A stretch of 64,000 nt of DNA from Pogonophryne albipinna (lineage: Eukaryota > Chordata > Actinopteri > Perciformes > Artedidraconidae). Every line of letters begins with the position of its first letter. Position 1 is the first letter of the stretch. Under the pieces are notes generated by a model. That model was not told where the DNA came from. It saw nothing but the letters and a program-made list of their open reading frames with translations, and searched no databases. Of this stretch, positions 21,045-32,940 are shown one piece after another. A program made the position numbers and the translations under genes. Location of the stretch: the NCBI GenBank assembly GCA_028583405.1, contig CM053243.1:49983826-50047825 (forward strand), given 5' to 3'.

Positions 21045-21375
21045 AAAACAACTACACTCTTTTGGCAGTGTTGTGGTGCTGAGAGATGGGAGTCGGAGGC
21101 GGGGTATCAAAGGTAAAAGCTAGACTTTTATTTAGCATCTGAAAACCATTGTGAACAACTTCATTCGCGTGAAGCGAAGACCGGCGGAAACAGGAAGTCC
21201 GGTTCACTAAAATGTCCGTGCAGAACAATACCCCAACCCATAGATCCGTGGGTGATCATGTCAATCACAACAACTACACTATTTTGGCAGTGTAACAATT
21301 AAACAAGATCTACACTCTTTTGGCAGTGTAACAATTAAACAAGAACTACACTCTTTTGGCAGTAACAATTAGATA
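21045..21375. repeat. Tandem repeat of a roughly 40-bp unit, with an insertion
   Basis: The unit CTACACTCTTTTGGCAGTGT followed by AACAATTAAACAAGA occurs at about 21053, 21274, 21311 and 21346. A 200-bp unrelated segment (about 21075-21270) separates the first unit from the rest. Confidence 0.75.
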
Positions 21376-21756
21376 AATAATAAACTGTCAGACTGACACT
21401 GAAGACAAACAAACTATTTTCAGCAATCAATCTGTTTAGTTGACTCTGGGTGACATGTGGCGATTTAAAAAAATCGTTTTTTGGCTGTTTAGATGGTGTT
21501 GCTCCATCTGGGTCACTGCCGGTGGTTGAGACGGTGGGGTCTTTGGCGACTAGTTTTATAGCCTCATGTACATTAGTTGGGTGCTTCAGGAGATTGGCAT
21601 TGCTGTTATTCGATGTGGACAATGCTTTTTGTCCTGCACACCGTTTACATTTGACCATAATATTTTGTGCGTCCTGTATCCCCACAAATTGAAAATAGTG
21701 GTTATATCTCCAAGTTGTAAATGCGCTGCTGCTCTCACTGATACTTGCATCTGCCA

Positions 21757-21757
<1 letters not shown>
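21335..21757 (-). pseudogene. BED-finger N-terminus of a hAT transposase
   Basis: The minus-strand frame starts MADASISESSSAFTTWRYN. It has a BED-like finger (VKCKRCAGQKAL, then NANLLKHPTNVHEAIKL) and a Ser/Thr/Pro linker ending at a likely exon border near SQLNRLIAENS. The catalytic part is absent. To its right, about 22015-22150, repeats of GTAACG/GTTAC read like the subterminal region of this hAT family. A (GT)n tract (21759-21790) sits just before the ATG. Confidence 0.6.
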
Positions 21758-21790
<33 letters not shown>

Positions 21791-22169
21791 CCGTGTATGT
21801 GTTAGCAAGTGTTTGTGTGTCTGTGTATTTTCCCCATAAGGCAAGACCCGCCCAACTCTGTCTCTGATTGGCTTACCCTGAAATGTTACCCCGCGTTAAC
21901 CAATCATCACTCCTCTCTGGTTACTTTCACTTTTCCATGGTGCTGTGAGAGGACATCACTGTATTCGCCTGTAAACTACATCCGCAGGGAGATTCGGTTC
22001 AGTTCCATCACATAATGTAACGCCGTAACGCACCCATTTAAATCACAGTAACTATAACGGTGTTACTGAATGGGAATAGGTAACTAGTAACGTTATTAGT
22101 TACCGCAAAAGGTAGTTGCGTTACAGTAATGCGTTAGTTTGTAACTGTTTAAAAAAAAAAAACGGTCGG

Positions 22170-22647
22170 ATTTTAACAACTCAATGTGTGATTGTTATAG
22201 CAGTAATATTAGACACTAATAATACAGTAAACTATTGACACTGTACATATTATTGTTTGCCCGTGGGATTAGGATTATCGGTAGTGAGAGCGCTGCATTT
22301 TCCTCAGGTCGGATGTGATATAAAAACAAAGCGATTATTTTTGTTGTTGTAAACTCACGTGGATTAAACTACATGTATTAGTGCATTCATTTCAATTCGC
22401 GAACATATGATACATTAAATGATCGTGAGGATGATGATTGAAAATCGTTTGTTTGAGCCGGGCTGCATTTCCTGATCTAAAAACATAGCGATGGTTTTGT
22501 ACTTACACCTACGTGAATTAAACAACATTATTTTGTTAAATAAAAACATGGTGATGTTTTGTAAATGATTACATGTCTCTTATTTAGCACAGAATATGAT
22601 CCTATCCGTGACATATGGATCTTAACAAATATCTGCTATATCAGATA
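22170..22647. repeat. Degenerate direct repeats, no gene seen
   Basis: Related segments with the pattern GCTGCATTT, TAAAAACA, AGCGAT and ACGTGRATTAAAC recur near 22290-22370 and 22460-22530, suggesting old tandem copies of about 180 bp. No coding frame is supported. Confidence 0.4.
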
Positions 22648-22892
22648 CCTGTAGACAGTGGTGTAGCCAGGAATTATTGTGTGGGTGGGCCTGGAGAAAT
22701 GTAGGTGGGCCAGGGGGAGACATATTAAGCGTGGGGTCTGAGCTGAAACTTCATTAATGATTTTAATGATTTTTTAATGCACTAATAGAACATAAGCATA
22801 AATTAGGAGTGAAAACAAAAAACATAGGCACGGCGGCCTCAGAATGTGTGTAAAACTGACATCCACATAGGGTACACAACGGTACTACTACT

Positions 22893-23875
22893 TTTATCGA
22901 TAGCGCTTATGCTTATGCTCCAGGTTCAGTACCAACCACATCATAAAGTACGCGGACGATACAACAGTGGTGGGACTCATCAGGGACAACAACGAACAGG
23001 CCTACAGGGAGGAGGTGAAACATCTGACAGACTGGTGTAACACCAACAACCTGATCCTGAATGTCGATAAAACAAAAGAGATCATTGTCGACTTCAGGAA
23101 CAAAAAGGACTCACCCACCACTCCACATCAACGGCACAGCAGTGAAGACTACAGACAGCACCAAGTTCCTGGGGGTGCATATCACAAGCAGTCTGACCTG
23201 GTCCACTCACACTACATCACTATTTAAGAAGGCACAGCAGCGCCTACACTTCCTGCACAGCTCCCCCCTCCCATCCTCACCACGTTCTACAGAGGAACCA
23301 TAGAGAGCGTGCTGACCAGCGGCATCTCCATCTGGTCGAGAGACTGCAACGCCAAAGACTGGAAGTCTCTGCAGAGAGTGGTCAGGACAGCAGAGAAGAT
23401 CATTGGAGTTTCTCTCCCTCCCATCAGAGACTCAGAAACGCTGCCTGACAAAAGCCCAGAACATTTTTAAAGACCCCACTCATCCTCACCATGCTCTGTT
23501 CTCCCTGCTGCCCTCCGGCAAGAGGTTCCGCAGCATTAAGAGCAGAACAGCCAGATTCTGCAATAGCTTTTCCCCCAAGCCATCAGACTGCTGAACAGCA
23601 AGTAGACCAGTAACATAAAGATTACATTACGCTGTGTAAAGAGCACATATTTGTTATATAGTATGTCTATTTTATTTATATGTATAGTAAGTCTTTATAT
23701 TTTAAATGCACACTTTATCTTTAATTATATCAGCACCACGTCACTATTATTTATTTATATGTACAATTTTAGCAAGTTTTTATATTGTCCTGTTCCTGTA
23801 AGCCAGTACAACGAAATTTCGTTTTAATAGTACACTCTGTGTCTTGTTGAAATGACAATAAAGTATGTCTATGTC
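22893..23875 (+). mobile_element. 5'-truncated Rex1/L2-group LINE, decayed ORF2
   Basis: Reverse-transcriptase text is recognisable from the YADDTTVVG catalytic box (about 22950) through LTDWCNTNNLILNVDKTKEI, KFLGVHI (in a shifted frame), QRLHFL and the C-terminal LLPSGKRFRSIKSR. Several frame changes break the ORF. The 3' end has TGACAATAAAGTATGTC. TTATCGAT occurs on both sides (22885-22892 and about 23876-23883) as a likely TSD. Confidence 0.7.
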
Positions 23876-23941
23876 TTATCGATCCTGTCCTTTAACATTA
23901 CTTTTATCGGTTCTTTTGGAGAAAAAAATAAGGTCAACTAA

Positions 23942-24740
23942 TGTTATCTGTGTTGGTTATTCTCGCGTCCAGGAGAGAAGCTTAAAAAGGAGACTAAATG
24001 GAGTCTCTGAGATGGGGTCAAATTGGTACTTTAATTAAAAATAAAGGCGCGGTTATGTTACAAACAGAATATTTGTTCGGTCAGGAGAGAAAGGCTGCAG
24101 CTTCCTCTCCCTGTGCTGGCCGTGAAGAAAGAGGCCGACCCCCTCAGGTCCCGATGTTTATATATCCTCTGCTGGCTCCTCCCTGCGGGCCGGCTCTCCA
24201 CGTCTTAATGTCTGTTGTTTCGCATATCAGAGGATTCAGACATTGTACATTCAATATATATCTAAACACGCCTTTTCTCTTCCTTAACTCTTTCATGATT
24301 TTTCATTTAACACATTCTAAACGCTGTAATCAATACTCCAAAAAATACAGGAAATACTTCACAGCAGTTTGGTTTCTGGTCGTTCCGGAAGTTGTCACAT
24401 GCTACTCACATCTGTAAACAATAACGTACTCAAATAAACTGTACCTTCATTTAATATTCAACAACAATAATAATATCTCGACGTCTATAGTTGTAGTGTT
24501 GAAATCAGTAGGTTTCGGTGTGCAACATCATATCATCTCGCTGCTAAATTCACCTCTATAGTAAATGGTATATTAGCCTCATGCTAAATGCTAACCGGAG
24601 ATGAAGGATTTTCAGTATAAAAGCTTAACAACTGGTTGTGCACAGGAACTTCTGGTTTTTCAGTATAAAACAGCTTTTTAAACTGACGGTATGTTTTATG
24701 GTTCATTATGCTATCAAAACATTGATTTTAATTTCTAACA
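23942..24740 (-). repeat. 3' LTR of the endogenous retrovirus (799 bp)
   Basis: Read on the minus strand it begins TGTTAGAAATT and ends CAGATAACA. A TATA-like GATATATAAAC lies near 24155-24167. By eye it differs from the other LTR at only about seven positions. Immediately to its right on the + strand lies the complement of the polypurine tract. Confidence 0.9.
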
Positions 24741-24752
24741 GTCCCTCCTTAC
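24741..24752 (-). promoter_or_regulatory. Polypurine tract next to the 3' LTR
   Basis: The minus strand reads TAAGGAGGGAC directly before the LTR start TGTTAG, the expected position for plus-strand priming. Five similar AAGGAGGGAG motifs occur further upstream in the provirus. Confidence 0.7.
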
Positions 24753-26749
24753 ACACCTAAAAGGTGTGTATAATACTGAAATCAATGAGTTCTTCATCTG
24801 AACTCTACATAGTACATAACTCATATCAAAAACATACAATAAAAATGGAATGTTTCGAATAGCCTCAACTTTACAAAAATACTTTGACTGTTCAAACATA
24901 AAAGCTTTCCCTTGTGCATAACTTCTAGTGTTAACATTCAATATGGTTCTTCAAAATAGCAGCAATGGCTTGGTATCAGAACATTTCTTCCTCCCTCCTT
25001 TCACAGAAACCGTTCTCATACCACGCTCAGTGTTAAGGCACTTGTTTTTACAAAGTGAAAAGAAACAACCCATTTTAAAATAGTAATGATTCTAAAATGC
25101 ATGAAATCTATCATATAGAACAGTGAAAAATAATAAAAATGAAATAAACTATCTTGGACCAGTGTTATGTAATAATAAAAATAAAAATACACTATCTTGG
25201 AATAGTATAAGTAAATTGAAATGGATTCACTCCATTTTAGCATTTTATTTTGCTCACTTCTTCACATGATTTCATCATTTAGAGAATCACATCGGCTGGA
25301 CATTCATTGAACAATCTCATCTCTGAACATCCATATCATTTAAAACTCATTCAAACTAACTCATCATTTTCATCAACATCTGTATATCTGTGGATCGTCC
25401 CTGTTCTACTAGCATTTGTAACTGTCTCCCCATGAGAAATGTACCCTCCCTCCTTTCATACCATTTAAGGTATGAAAGTAATATGTTCTCTAGAAGAGGC
25501 CGTTGTGATCAATCGGTATTTTAGGACATGGAATTAATGCAACATCTAGGCCTCCCCTGGGCGCCCCTATGCTATCCTTGTACCCTGGAGCCTAAACTCC
25601 CCCTGGGACTGGTCTCTTAGCCCTACTGGCTTTGGGGTGTTCTCCATGTTGTTTAAAAACATCACTGGCTGTGCTAATGCACAGGTCCCAGCCCAATCAT
25701 GTGGCAAGACTGAGTACAAGGTTTTAGTTCCATGATACCACCAAACATCTACTCTGGGGTACGGCACTTTAGACAGTCATTTCTGGGAGAAGATTTTGGT
25801 CAATTACAACAGTTGTAGAATTTCATCACTTAAAAGTTCCTACTTGGTGGCTTTGGGTGGTCTGTTCTATTACAGTGATAAAGTCCCTGAAATGGTGTGA
25901 AAACTGGTGTAATATCAATAACGCATTACACTAATTTATTTTCAATTCTGGTCTACTTAAATAACTATGCTGAGCCCTTTTAACAGTGTGTGGAACCTTG
26001 GGTGCCCGAGCATGTGATAATTACTCCCTCCTTTAACAAGGACTTTAAAAACAGAAGTCATTTCATTAATGGTTTGTAGTTCATTTCAGAAATGTTCACT
26101 CTTGGCAGATATGTTTCTCCTTTTAACTAACATCTCTAAATGTCAGGTCATCTGGCTAAATGGACGAGCATTAGGAGGTGGTGGCACTTGTCTTTTAAAA
26201 CTCCTACTCTGGTGCCGTGCGCTCCCTCTGAAGCTGCAAGTAAGATTTAAAACATCTGCAGGGTGGGTTGAGCGACCCCTTCTCCCTGAACGATATTGGT
26301 TGTCGAAAATATGCACCATTAAAATGAGTGATCCAAGGCCCCGCATGTATTACTCCCAATTATACTAGTTTTTCAAAATTAAAATTTTCAATCGCTCTTT
26401 GCCTAGTGTCTTTTTAAAACTCTACATCTTGGACGACAAACAAATGTTGTTTCCACCTTAACAGTTCTCCTATGGTATTAACCATGCTAGATTGGAATAC
26501 TTTCTTTGGCCTGGTTCTAGCTCTACCTTTAACATTTTCCATTCAAATAAAGATTTGCCTGCTATCTATATTGTAACAAATTAAATCTTCCCCAAATTCT
26601 CACATGAATAAGAATCTCTATAAGAATAATTTGTTTATATGATGAAAAGATTGAATAATATGTTCTACCCTCAGTGTGTTCTTAGGATTATTTTCTAATA
26701 AGTGTGTTTATGTGTAAACTCACTCACTCCCGTGTTCCTTCTCTCCCCT
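24753..26749 (-). other. 3' part of the provirus, degraded env-region sequence
   Basis: AT-rich minus-strand sequence without a long open frame apart from the env-like piece at 25567-25767. AAGGAGGGAG motifs (minus strand) occur near 24991, 25446 and 26025. Confidence 0.45.
25567..25767 (-). pseudogene. env surface-subunit-like fragment
   Basis: A minus-strand frame of 66 codons contains a Trp-Ala-Gly-Thr-Cys-Ala-Leu segment preceded by a Leu-Pro-x-x motif, an arrangement seen near the C-terminal part of SU in gammaretrovirus-like env proteins of fish. The transmembrane subunit is not recognisable downstream, and the upstream env is interrupted by a LINE. It is a relic with no intact protein. 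Confidence 0.45.
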
Positions 26750-29058
26750 CTGGTTGTCAAGCCACGACCCCCTCACGTTCTGCTGGACCACGCGAACTCC
26801 TCTGGTTCCGTCCTCTGCTCCGTCCTGTCTTCTCCTCAGTCCATCCGCTCTTAGATCCTCCCGCTGTAACTCTTTTCAGTGGCCCAACTGCTTTGCATTT
26901 CATCTCCTCCTTTTCAGTCTCTATGCTGTTGCATGGAGGGCGTATTCCGCTCTCATGTCCCACACTCTCTCAGACAGACTTGGAGGAACACACAGAGGCT
27001 GTCTTATCCTACATCAAGTTCTGCACAGACACTGTAACTGTGGAAAAACGCATTCGGGTCTACCCAAACCAAAAACCATGGATGACAAGAGCGGTGCGGT
27101 CTCTCCTGAGTTCCCGTGACACAGCCTTCACGTCGGGGGACGCAGCCCAGTACAGCTTGGCAAGGGCGAATCTGAGGAGAGGCATCAAGGCTGCAAAGGA
27201 GGACTACAAGGGAAAAGTGGAGGAGAATCTCGCTCATAACAACACACGGTGTGTTTGGCAGGGCCTTCAACAGCTAACCAACTATAAGGGCAAAACATCT
27301 GGCACTACTAGAGCTGACGCCCACCTTGCTGAGGAACTAAACCACTTCTTGCCCGCTTTGAGGCTAGCAGACCCCCCCACTTTTCTATTCTGCTCTGTCC
27401 CTGCAAACTACCAGCTCCATACCTCCTCTCATTCTCAAAGAACATCAGGTAAAGCAGACGCTGAAGTCTGTGAATCCTGAAAAAGCTGCAGGACCCGATG
27501 GAGTACTCGGAAAAGTACTCAAAGCTTGTGCTGACCAGCTTTCAGGGGTCCTGACCAGGATATTCAACCTGTCCCTGTCACAAGCTTGCATTCCATCCTG
27601 TCTGAAAACGGCTACCATCATTCCTGTCCCCAAAAAGACACCAGTCAGTGAGCTCAACGATTACAGGCCCATAGCCCTAACATCGGCGGTGATGAAATGT
27701 TTCGAAAGACTGATAGCCGACTACATCAAAGCCAGCCTCCCACCCTCCCTCGACCCTCATCAGTTCGCCTATAGAGCCAACAGATCCACGGATGATGCCA
27801 TCGCCACGGTCCTTCACACAGCTGTGAGCCACCTAGAAGGCCCAGGCAACTATATAAGGATGCTGTTTGTCGATTTTAGCTCAGCTTTTAACACTATGCA
27901 TACCTGATTATACTAGTGGGAAAAACTGTCAAGCCTAGGTTTCCCCTCCATCTTATGCGCCTGGATTAATAATTTCCTTATAGACCGTCCTCAGACAGTG
28001 AAAATAGGCCCTTATTGCTCCTCCACCCGCCACCCTCAGCACTGGCTCCCCGCAGGGCTGCGTGCTGAGCCCTCTACTCTACACTCTCTACACACACGAC
28101 TGCTCTCCCATTCACCCCTCCAACTCCATTATCAAATTTGCAGATGACACCACTGTGGTCGGCCAAATATATAAGGGAGACGACGAGTCGGCATACAGAG
28201 ACGAGATCCTGAAGCTGTCTGTGTGGTGTTCAGCAAACAATCTGTATCTGAACACAAGCAAAACAAAAGAAATCATCATAGACTTCAGAAAGCACCGTCC
28301 AGAACCCGCCCCCCTTCACCTCAATGGAGAGAGAGTGGAGAGGGTCTCCACCTTTAAGTTCCTGGGGGTTCACATTTCGGAGAGCCTCAGCTGGACGGCA
28401 CACACCACTGCAGCAGTTACGAAGGCCCAGCAGCGACTACACTTCCTGAGGGTGCTTCGGAGAAACCGACTGAACAAGAAGCTGCTGGTGTCCTTCTACC
28501 GGGCGACCATCGAGAGCGTGCTGTCATACTCCATCTCGGGGTGGTATGCAGGATGCTCAGCTGCGGACAAGAAAGCCCTGCAGAGAGTGATCAGGATGGC
28601 AGAGAAAACCATCAGCTGCCCCCTGCCCTCTCTGGAACACATCTCCACCTCCCGCTGCCTCAGCAGAGCTAACAAAATTATAAAGGACAGCTCTCACCCA
28701 GGTCACAGACTGTTCTCTCTCATGCCTTCTGGGAGGAGATACAGGAGCTTCAAGTCACGGACAAACAGACTCAAAAACTGTTTCTACCCCTGGGCCGTCA
28801 GGCTGCTCAACCACCACACATAATGCAATAACCGTAACCATCCTCACACACACACTTTTAATGCACTTTATATACTATTTTTTATATCAATATTTTTAAC
28901 TATTTATTCCCCCGTATGATTGTATGTTGTCTGTCCTATTGCCGTGTTTTTTAGTGTTATGTATTTGTTTGTATTTTTTGCACACCGGGACAGAGTTGCA
29001 CTCTGAATCTCGTTATACTCTGTGTACAATGACAATAAAAGGCTTTAACTTTAACTTT
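26750..29058 (+). mobile_element. Rex1/L2-group LINE inserted in the provirus env region
   Basis: Coding similarity on the + strand starts upstream of the RT domain (KPWMTRAVRSLLSSRD, about 27076) and runs to a 3' tail TGACAATAAAAGGC followed by a TTTAAC repeat near 29055. Orientation is opposite to the provirus. The endonuclease is not clearly present, so it is 5'-truncated. Upstream of about 26760 and downstream of about 29060 the retroviral sequence resumes. Confidence 0.75.
26950..28823 (+). pseudogene. LINE ORF2: reverse transcriptase with frame lesions
   Basis: Three frames cover one protein. The first, to 27480, ends before the finger region. The second (27470-27905) begins [18 protein letters not shown], includes [13 protein letters not shown] and [13 protein letters not shown], then shifts frame near 27895. 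The third (28062-28823) carries the catalytic FADDTTVVG (about 28136), STFKFLGVHI, AQQRLHFLRVLRR, SYSISGW and the C-terminal LFSLMPSGRRYRSFKSRT to a natural stop. All RT blocks are present but the frame is broken at least twice. It belongs to the Jockey superclade (L2/CR1/Rex1 group); the exact clade is uncertain. Confidence 0.8.
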
Positions 29059-29900
29059 TAACTCTGCTCTTGTGCCAAATCTCGTGGCTCAGGCTGGAAC
29101 TTCATGTCCTGTACTGGGACCGATGAGTTTGCCTCTTTGTCAGCATGCTGGTTTGGTTCTGGATGCCTCAGGTGGAGATGGTTCTGGATGCCTCAGGTCG
29201 TTGTTGGTTCAGCTCGGGTTCTCTGTCTTTTCAATGGAGGAGGAGGAGTCTCCTGTGGTGAGGTCATTTGTCTGAAGATGGGGTCGTAGCGTTCTGACAG
29301 GCAGAGAGAGAGAGAGATCTCGGGACGCATTACCTCTAGCTAATTCGAACACACTGAGGTTAAATATATCCAATCCTTTCCACGCTATTTTCCTAATCTT
29401 ACTATCTGTCTTAGATGTTAAATGTCATCTAAACCCAATTAATGTCTACTAATGGTTGTGCCATATCCCTAAACATTGTTTCCACCAACTGTAACATGGC
29501 TACTCCAAATAACTCTTTCAGGAAACCATTTTCTTCTATAAATTAAAAATACCTACATGTTTCAAGCACCACATATTTCACACACTATAAAAGAACGTCC
29601 CCATATTTTCTCCATCACTCTAAATCTCACTGTTATTTAGAACATAAGTAACTTCTGTGACTGGACATATCTGCAATGTCGCCACAATCTGCTGGGGAAT
29701 TTTTGTTCATAGAGTTTGTACGTACAAAGCTGTACTTGTGGGTTAGTAGCCTGTTTCTACTGTAATCATTTTCAATAATTTTGCTCAGGTCACCGGTCGG
29801 TTGTCCATAAACTTAACAGGGGGTGTTTCTGGTACAGACTAAAACATGGATCCAGTGTATTTGGAGATTCCCCTAATCTTTAAATCCCCATCACTGATTA
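29059..29900 (-). other. Provirus internal sequence, no intact ORF
   Basis: AT-rich minus-strand sequence presumed to be env coding remnants, between the LINE and the env-like frames. No domain recognised. Confidence 0.35.
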
Positions 29901-29910
29901 TCCCAATCAC

Positions 29911-30317
29911 TTAAACCCATCTCATCATTTGATACAAGAACTGCATATATGGGGGGTGAATCATCTTGATTGTAACCGCCTCACCTTTGGGACCGAGTAT
30001 TTCTAACTCCTCCTCTTGTTGCGCAGCTGATCTTTTGGCTCTGGGGATAAGTGAAAGTCTCTGAAACACAGCTGGAGTTTTGTTAGTGATGTGGGCATTA
30101 TCTATGAGTGGACTAATCCATGTCTTACTTGATATTGTACTCCCCATCCAACCAGAAAGGTGCCAAGTGTAATGAGCACAATCAACAATGCTATTCTGAC
30201 TCTTATCCCTAGGGGACCCCACAATTGCTTTGGTTTTGTTCTTGACATCATCTCTATTTTATCCCTGGTTGTGTCAGTTACAGACTTTAAATAATGAGTA
30301 CTATTTAACATATACAA
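29911..30317 (-). pseudogene. env-like N-terminal fragment with hydrophobic segment
   Basis: Two overlapping minus-strand frames (30102-30317 and 29911-30222) lie just downstream of the integrase remnant, where env should begin. The first has a basic stretch followed by about 22 hydrophobic residues (IALLIVLITLGTFLVGWGV), like an env signal/anchor region. The frame then shifts. No receptor-binding domain can be defined. The assignment is positional more than sequence-based. Confidence 0.4.
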
Positions 30318-30539
30318 AAATTGGACTCTTTTTTAGATGTAAAACAAAAATAGTTTTTTTAGTGTACAATCTATAAAAATCTATAGACAATTCGTCTTTT
30401 GAGCTGTTTCTATCTTTATCTTATTTCTATTTATTGTTTTGTTCCAGTTCTGCCAAATCAGTCCTAACTCCCAATAATGTTCTGGAAGTTGCCAGTGAAG
30501 GGTGACAATGTGTGAGGTGGTGTCAATTTGCTCCTTTGT

Positions 30540-30725
30540 CTTTACCTTTAAACCGGAGCGCGTGTGAAGTTCATTACAACTTCTCACTGTTCCGTCCACC
30601 GGGGATCAGCTCACTGTCTTTTGTGAACTTTCACCCTCACCCAATCACCTGGCCGAACAGGAGTCTCTTCTGGTGTCTCGTCTGGTATCTCTGTAGCTTT
30701 CCTAGCCTGTGTAGACAAAACTTGG
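30540..30725 (-). pseudogene. Retroviral integrase C-terminal remnant
   Basis: On the minus strand around 30625-30655 the frame reads GDWVRVKVHKR followed within a few codons by a DPRW tract, the SH3-like C-terminal domain of gammaretrovirus-type integrases. Two in-frame stops lie within the following 15 codons. The zinc-binding and DDE domains are not found upstream, implying a large pol deletion between here and gag. Confidence 0.6.
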
Positions 30726-32117
30726 ATAATATTACTCAGAGTTCTGACATATTCATTACTTTTATGCGTCTAATATCTAAAACTGGACCACTCCCTCCTT
30801 GGAGAAGGCCCAAGCTTCGGCATACCTCTTGTTGTTATGAGCCCTATTGTTAACTACATGTTATTATTTATTAACTACAATGTCACTGAAATCAACATAT
30901 CTGTATAATCATGACACTCCCTCCTTTGAGCATAACATGCTCAATTAATATTGCAATGATTACCCTATTCTGAACAGGACATGTAAAACCCCTAACGTTG
31001 CATTAAATAAATATAACCTGTCCGTGTACCCATAAGGCGTACACAAAATATCGTATGATGTATGGTTTTCTGATGGTATAAAAACATTTTAACTCAAATC
31101 TGCCATTAGCACAAAAAATTGTTTACTTGTTTCAATAATGGCTTTTGTCATGGTATTATGCATCATTGCTGTGAAAAACAATACCCCTGGTGTCGCTAAT
31201 GCGTCTCAATAATTCTAGGATTAGAGGATTGGTTGATACTGCTGACAAACGATATGATAAAATAATATTTCTCTAAACTAGAGGGAAAATACGAACTATT
31301 CTCACAGAGGGTGACATGTATGGAGGGCTGGTGCCCCTCACTCAAAATGAGATATTGCCTTACGCACTACATTATAAATCAGTAAAGTTACTCAAGAATA
31401 AATAAATAAAAACTGATTATTGAAACTGTTGTAAAAACCCTACAACTTTGTCATCCAAGCTCTCAATCAGTGTTATGTTATTTAATCTGCAGCTCATTGC
31501 CTTAAAACAGACACTTCAGACTGATTATAACATTTTGTTTATGAGAAAAATGTAATCTGACTCCATAAATCACATAATTGTTTGACCAAAAAACTACACT
31601 TCCACTAACAATAAATGAAGTTCCCCTTTAAACACAGCCCCGGTCTTCTGACGGGGTCTATCTATGTACTGGCTGGAAAATGTTGTGCCAGTCTCTGTCG
31701 ATCCGTCACTGTTCTCCCGCTTACAGTCACTCTCTAGTTCTGCTGGGTTCTTGTTGACTTCTTCACTGGTTTGAGACAAGCGACCCTATCGGACACCTCC
31801 CTTTGTAGCCAGACTTCACCACAGCAGAATCGAGTTTCTGTTTTCAGGTCTCAACAGCTCCACGTCAGGTGTATCGCCGCCCCTTGAACTGCAGTCGGTG
31901 TAAACAGGAGGACTTGGTAAGGATCCTCCGTCTTGGGCGAGTACTAGGTTTCCGTCTTCATATTTTTAGTGGAAACCCGTCGTCTTGACCTCACTAGCTG
32001 TGTGGACACAATAGTTGTCTGTGTAGGGGAACAACATCACTCGTAATCTCTTTCCTTCTCATAATAATAGTCTGCTAAATGTTCTATTCTGTGGATGCTT
32101 TGTGTAAATGCAATATG
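30726..32117 (-). other. Provirus interior where pol should lie; no RT found
   Basis: Only about 1.4 kb separates gag from the integrase remnant, against roughly 3.3 kb for a full pro-pol. I see none of the RT or RNase H motifs in any minus frame. A 61-codon frame at 31594-31779 is unassigned. Polypurine-like motifs occur at about 30791 and 30917. Confidence 0.5.
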
Positions 32118-32238
32118 CTACTCACTATCTTTTGAATAACATTCAAACTCTCCCTCCTGTGGTGACAGATATGGCTCAATGTAGCTGGATTTCAAAATAC
32201 CCTTGGGCTGAGGATGCATCACCTGGTGGTCTGACCCT

Positions 32239-32940
32239 CTAAGCTTCCTCATTGTTGTGGTTGATATGTGGACAATCTCTAGCCCAATGGCCCATTTGGC
32301 TGCAATGGTAACATCCCTCAAACCGTAAACGTCTTCTGCCTGTGCCTCCTTGGAAACCTCCTGGTTGTTGGTTCTGGTTCTGATTATCTGGCACTATCTG
32401 AGATTTAACTGTTTGAGGTGTCTGCCCTGCATTCTCTGGTTCTTCCTGAGCTTGAATTGTTGGAGGTGTCTGCCCTGCCTTCTCTGGAAGTTTCCCCTCC
32501 CTTCTCCTTGTCTTGTTCCTACAAGCTACGGTGTCTTTTGTTTTTTCTGCTATGTCTTCCCTCACTGGCAGGTCTGCTACTCGGACCACATTTATGCTGT
32601 GTGCCAATAGGCTGGCATATTCCAGATGGAGTATCAGACTTGTAACTCTTATATATCTTTCTTCAGCTTCCCTCCATATACTTAGCTGTTGTAGGCATTG
32701 TTCGTGCTCATAGTCGAGTACTGCTCTTCTATGGGCTTTTGCTGGTCCAGGTTGATCATCTGCTGGAATCAGTCCTCTTGTTTGCCACTGTTCCAACAGT
32801 TTCTCTATTTGGTTCCATGTCTTCTGTCTTTTAATTGGAAAGGTTAAAGCATCTGATCAGATTTTTCCCCTTGCCTTGATATCTGCAGTTGAGCCTGGCT
32901 CTGCGTCTGGTCTCAACTTAGTTTCTTTCGGTGACATGCT
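32239..32940 (-). pseudogene. Retroviral gag remnant with CCHC zinc knuckle
   Basis: The main minus-strand frame (32796 down to 32239, 185 codons) ends with a CCHC knuckle (CYHCSQMGHWARDC), a Gln/Pro-rich linker and an upstream helical region. Coding appearance extends upstream to an ATG near 32937, with a stop near 32859. The total is well below the usual 450-600 residues of class I gag, so matrix/capsid sequence is reduced or missing. It lies about 2.0 kb downstream of the Ginger insertion point. Confidence 0.7.

Noticed and set aside
21450..21805. + strand frames of about 80 codons
   Set aside because: They are opposite the BED-finger frame and a GT repeat; no independent support.
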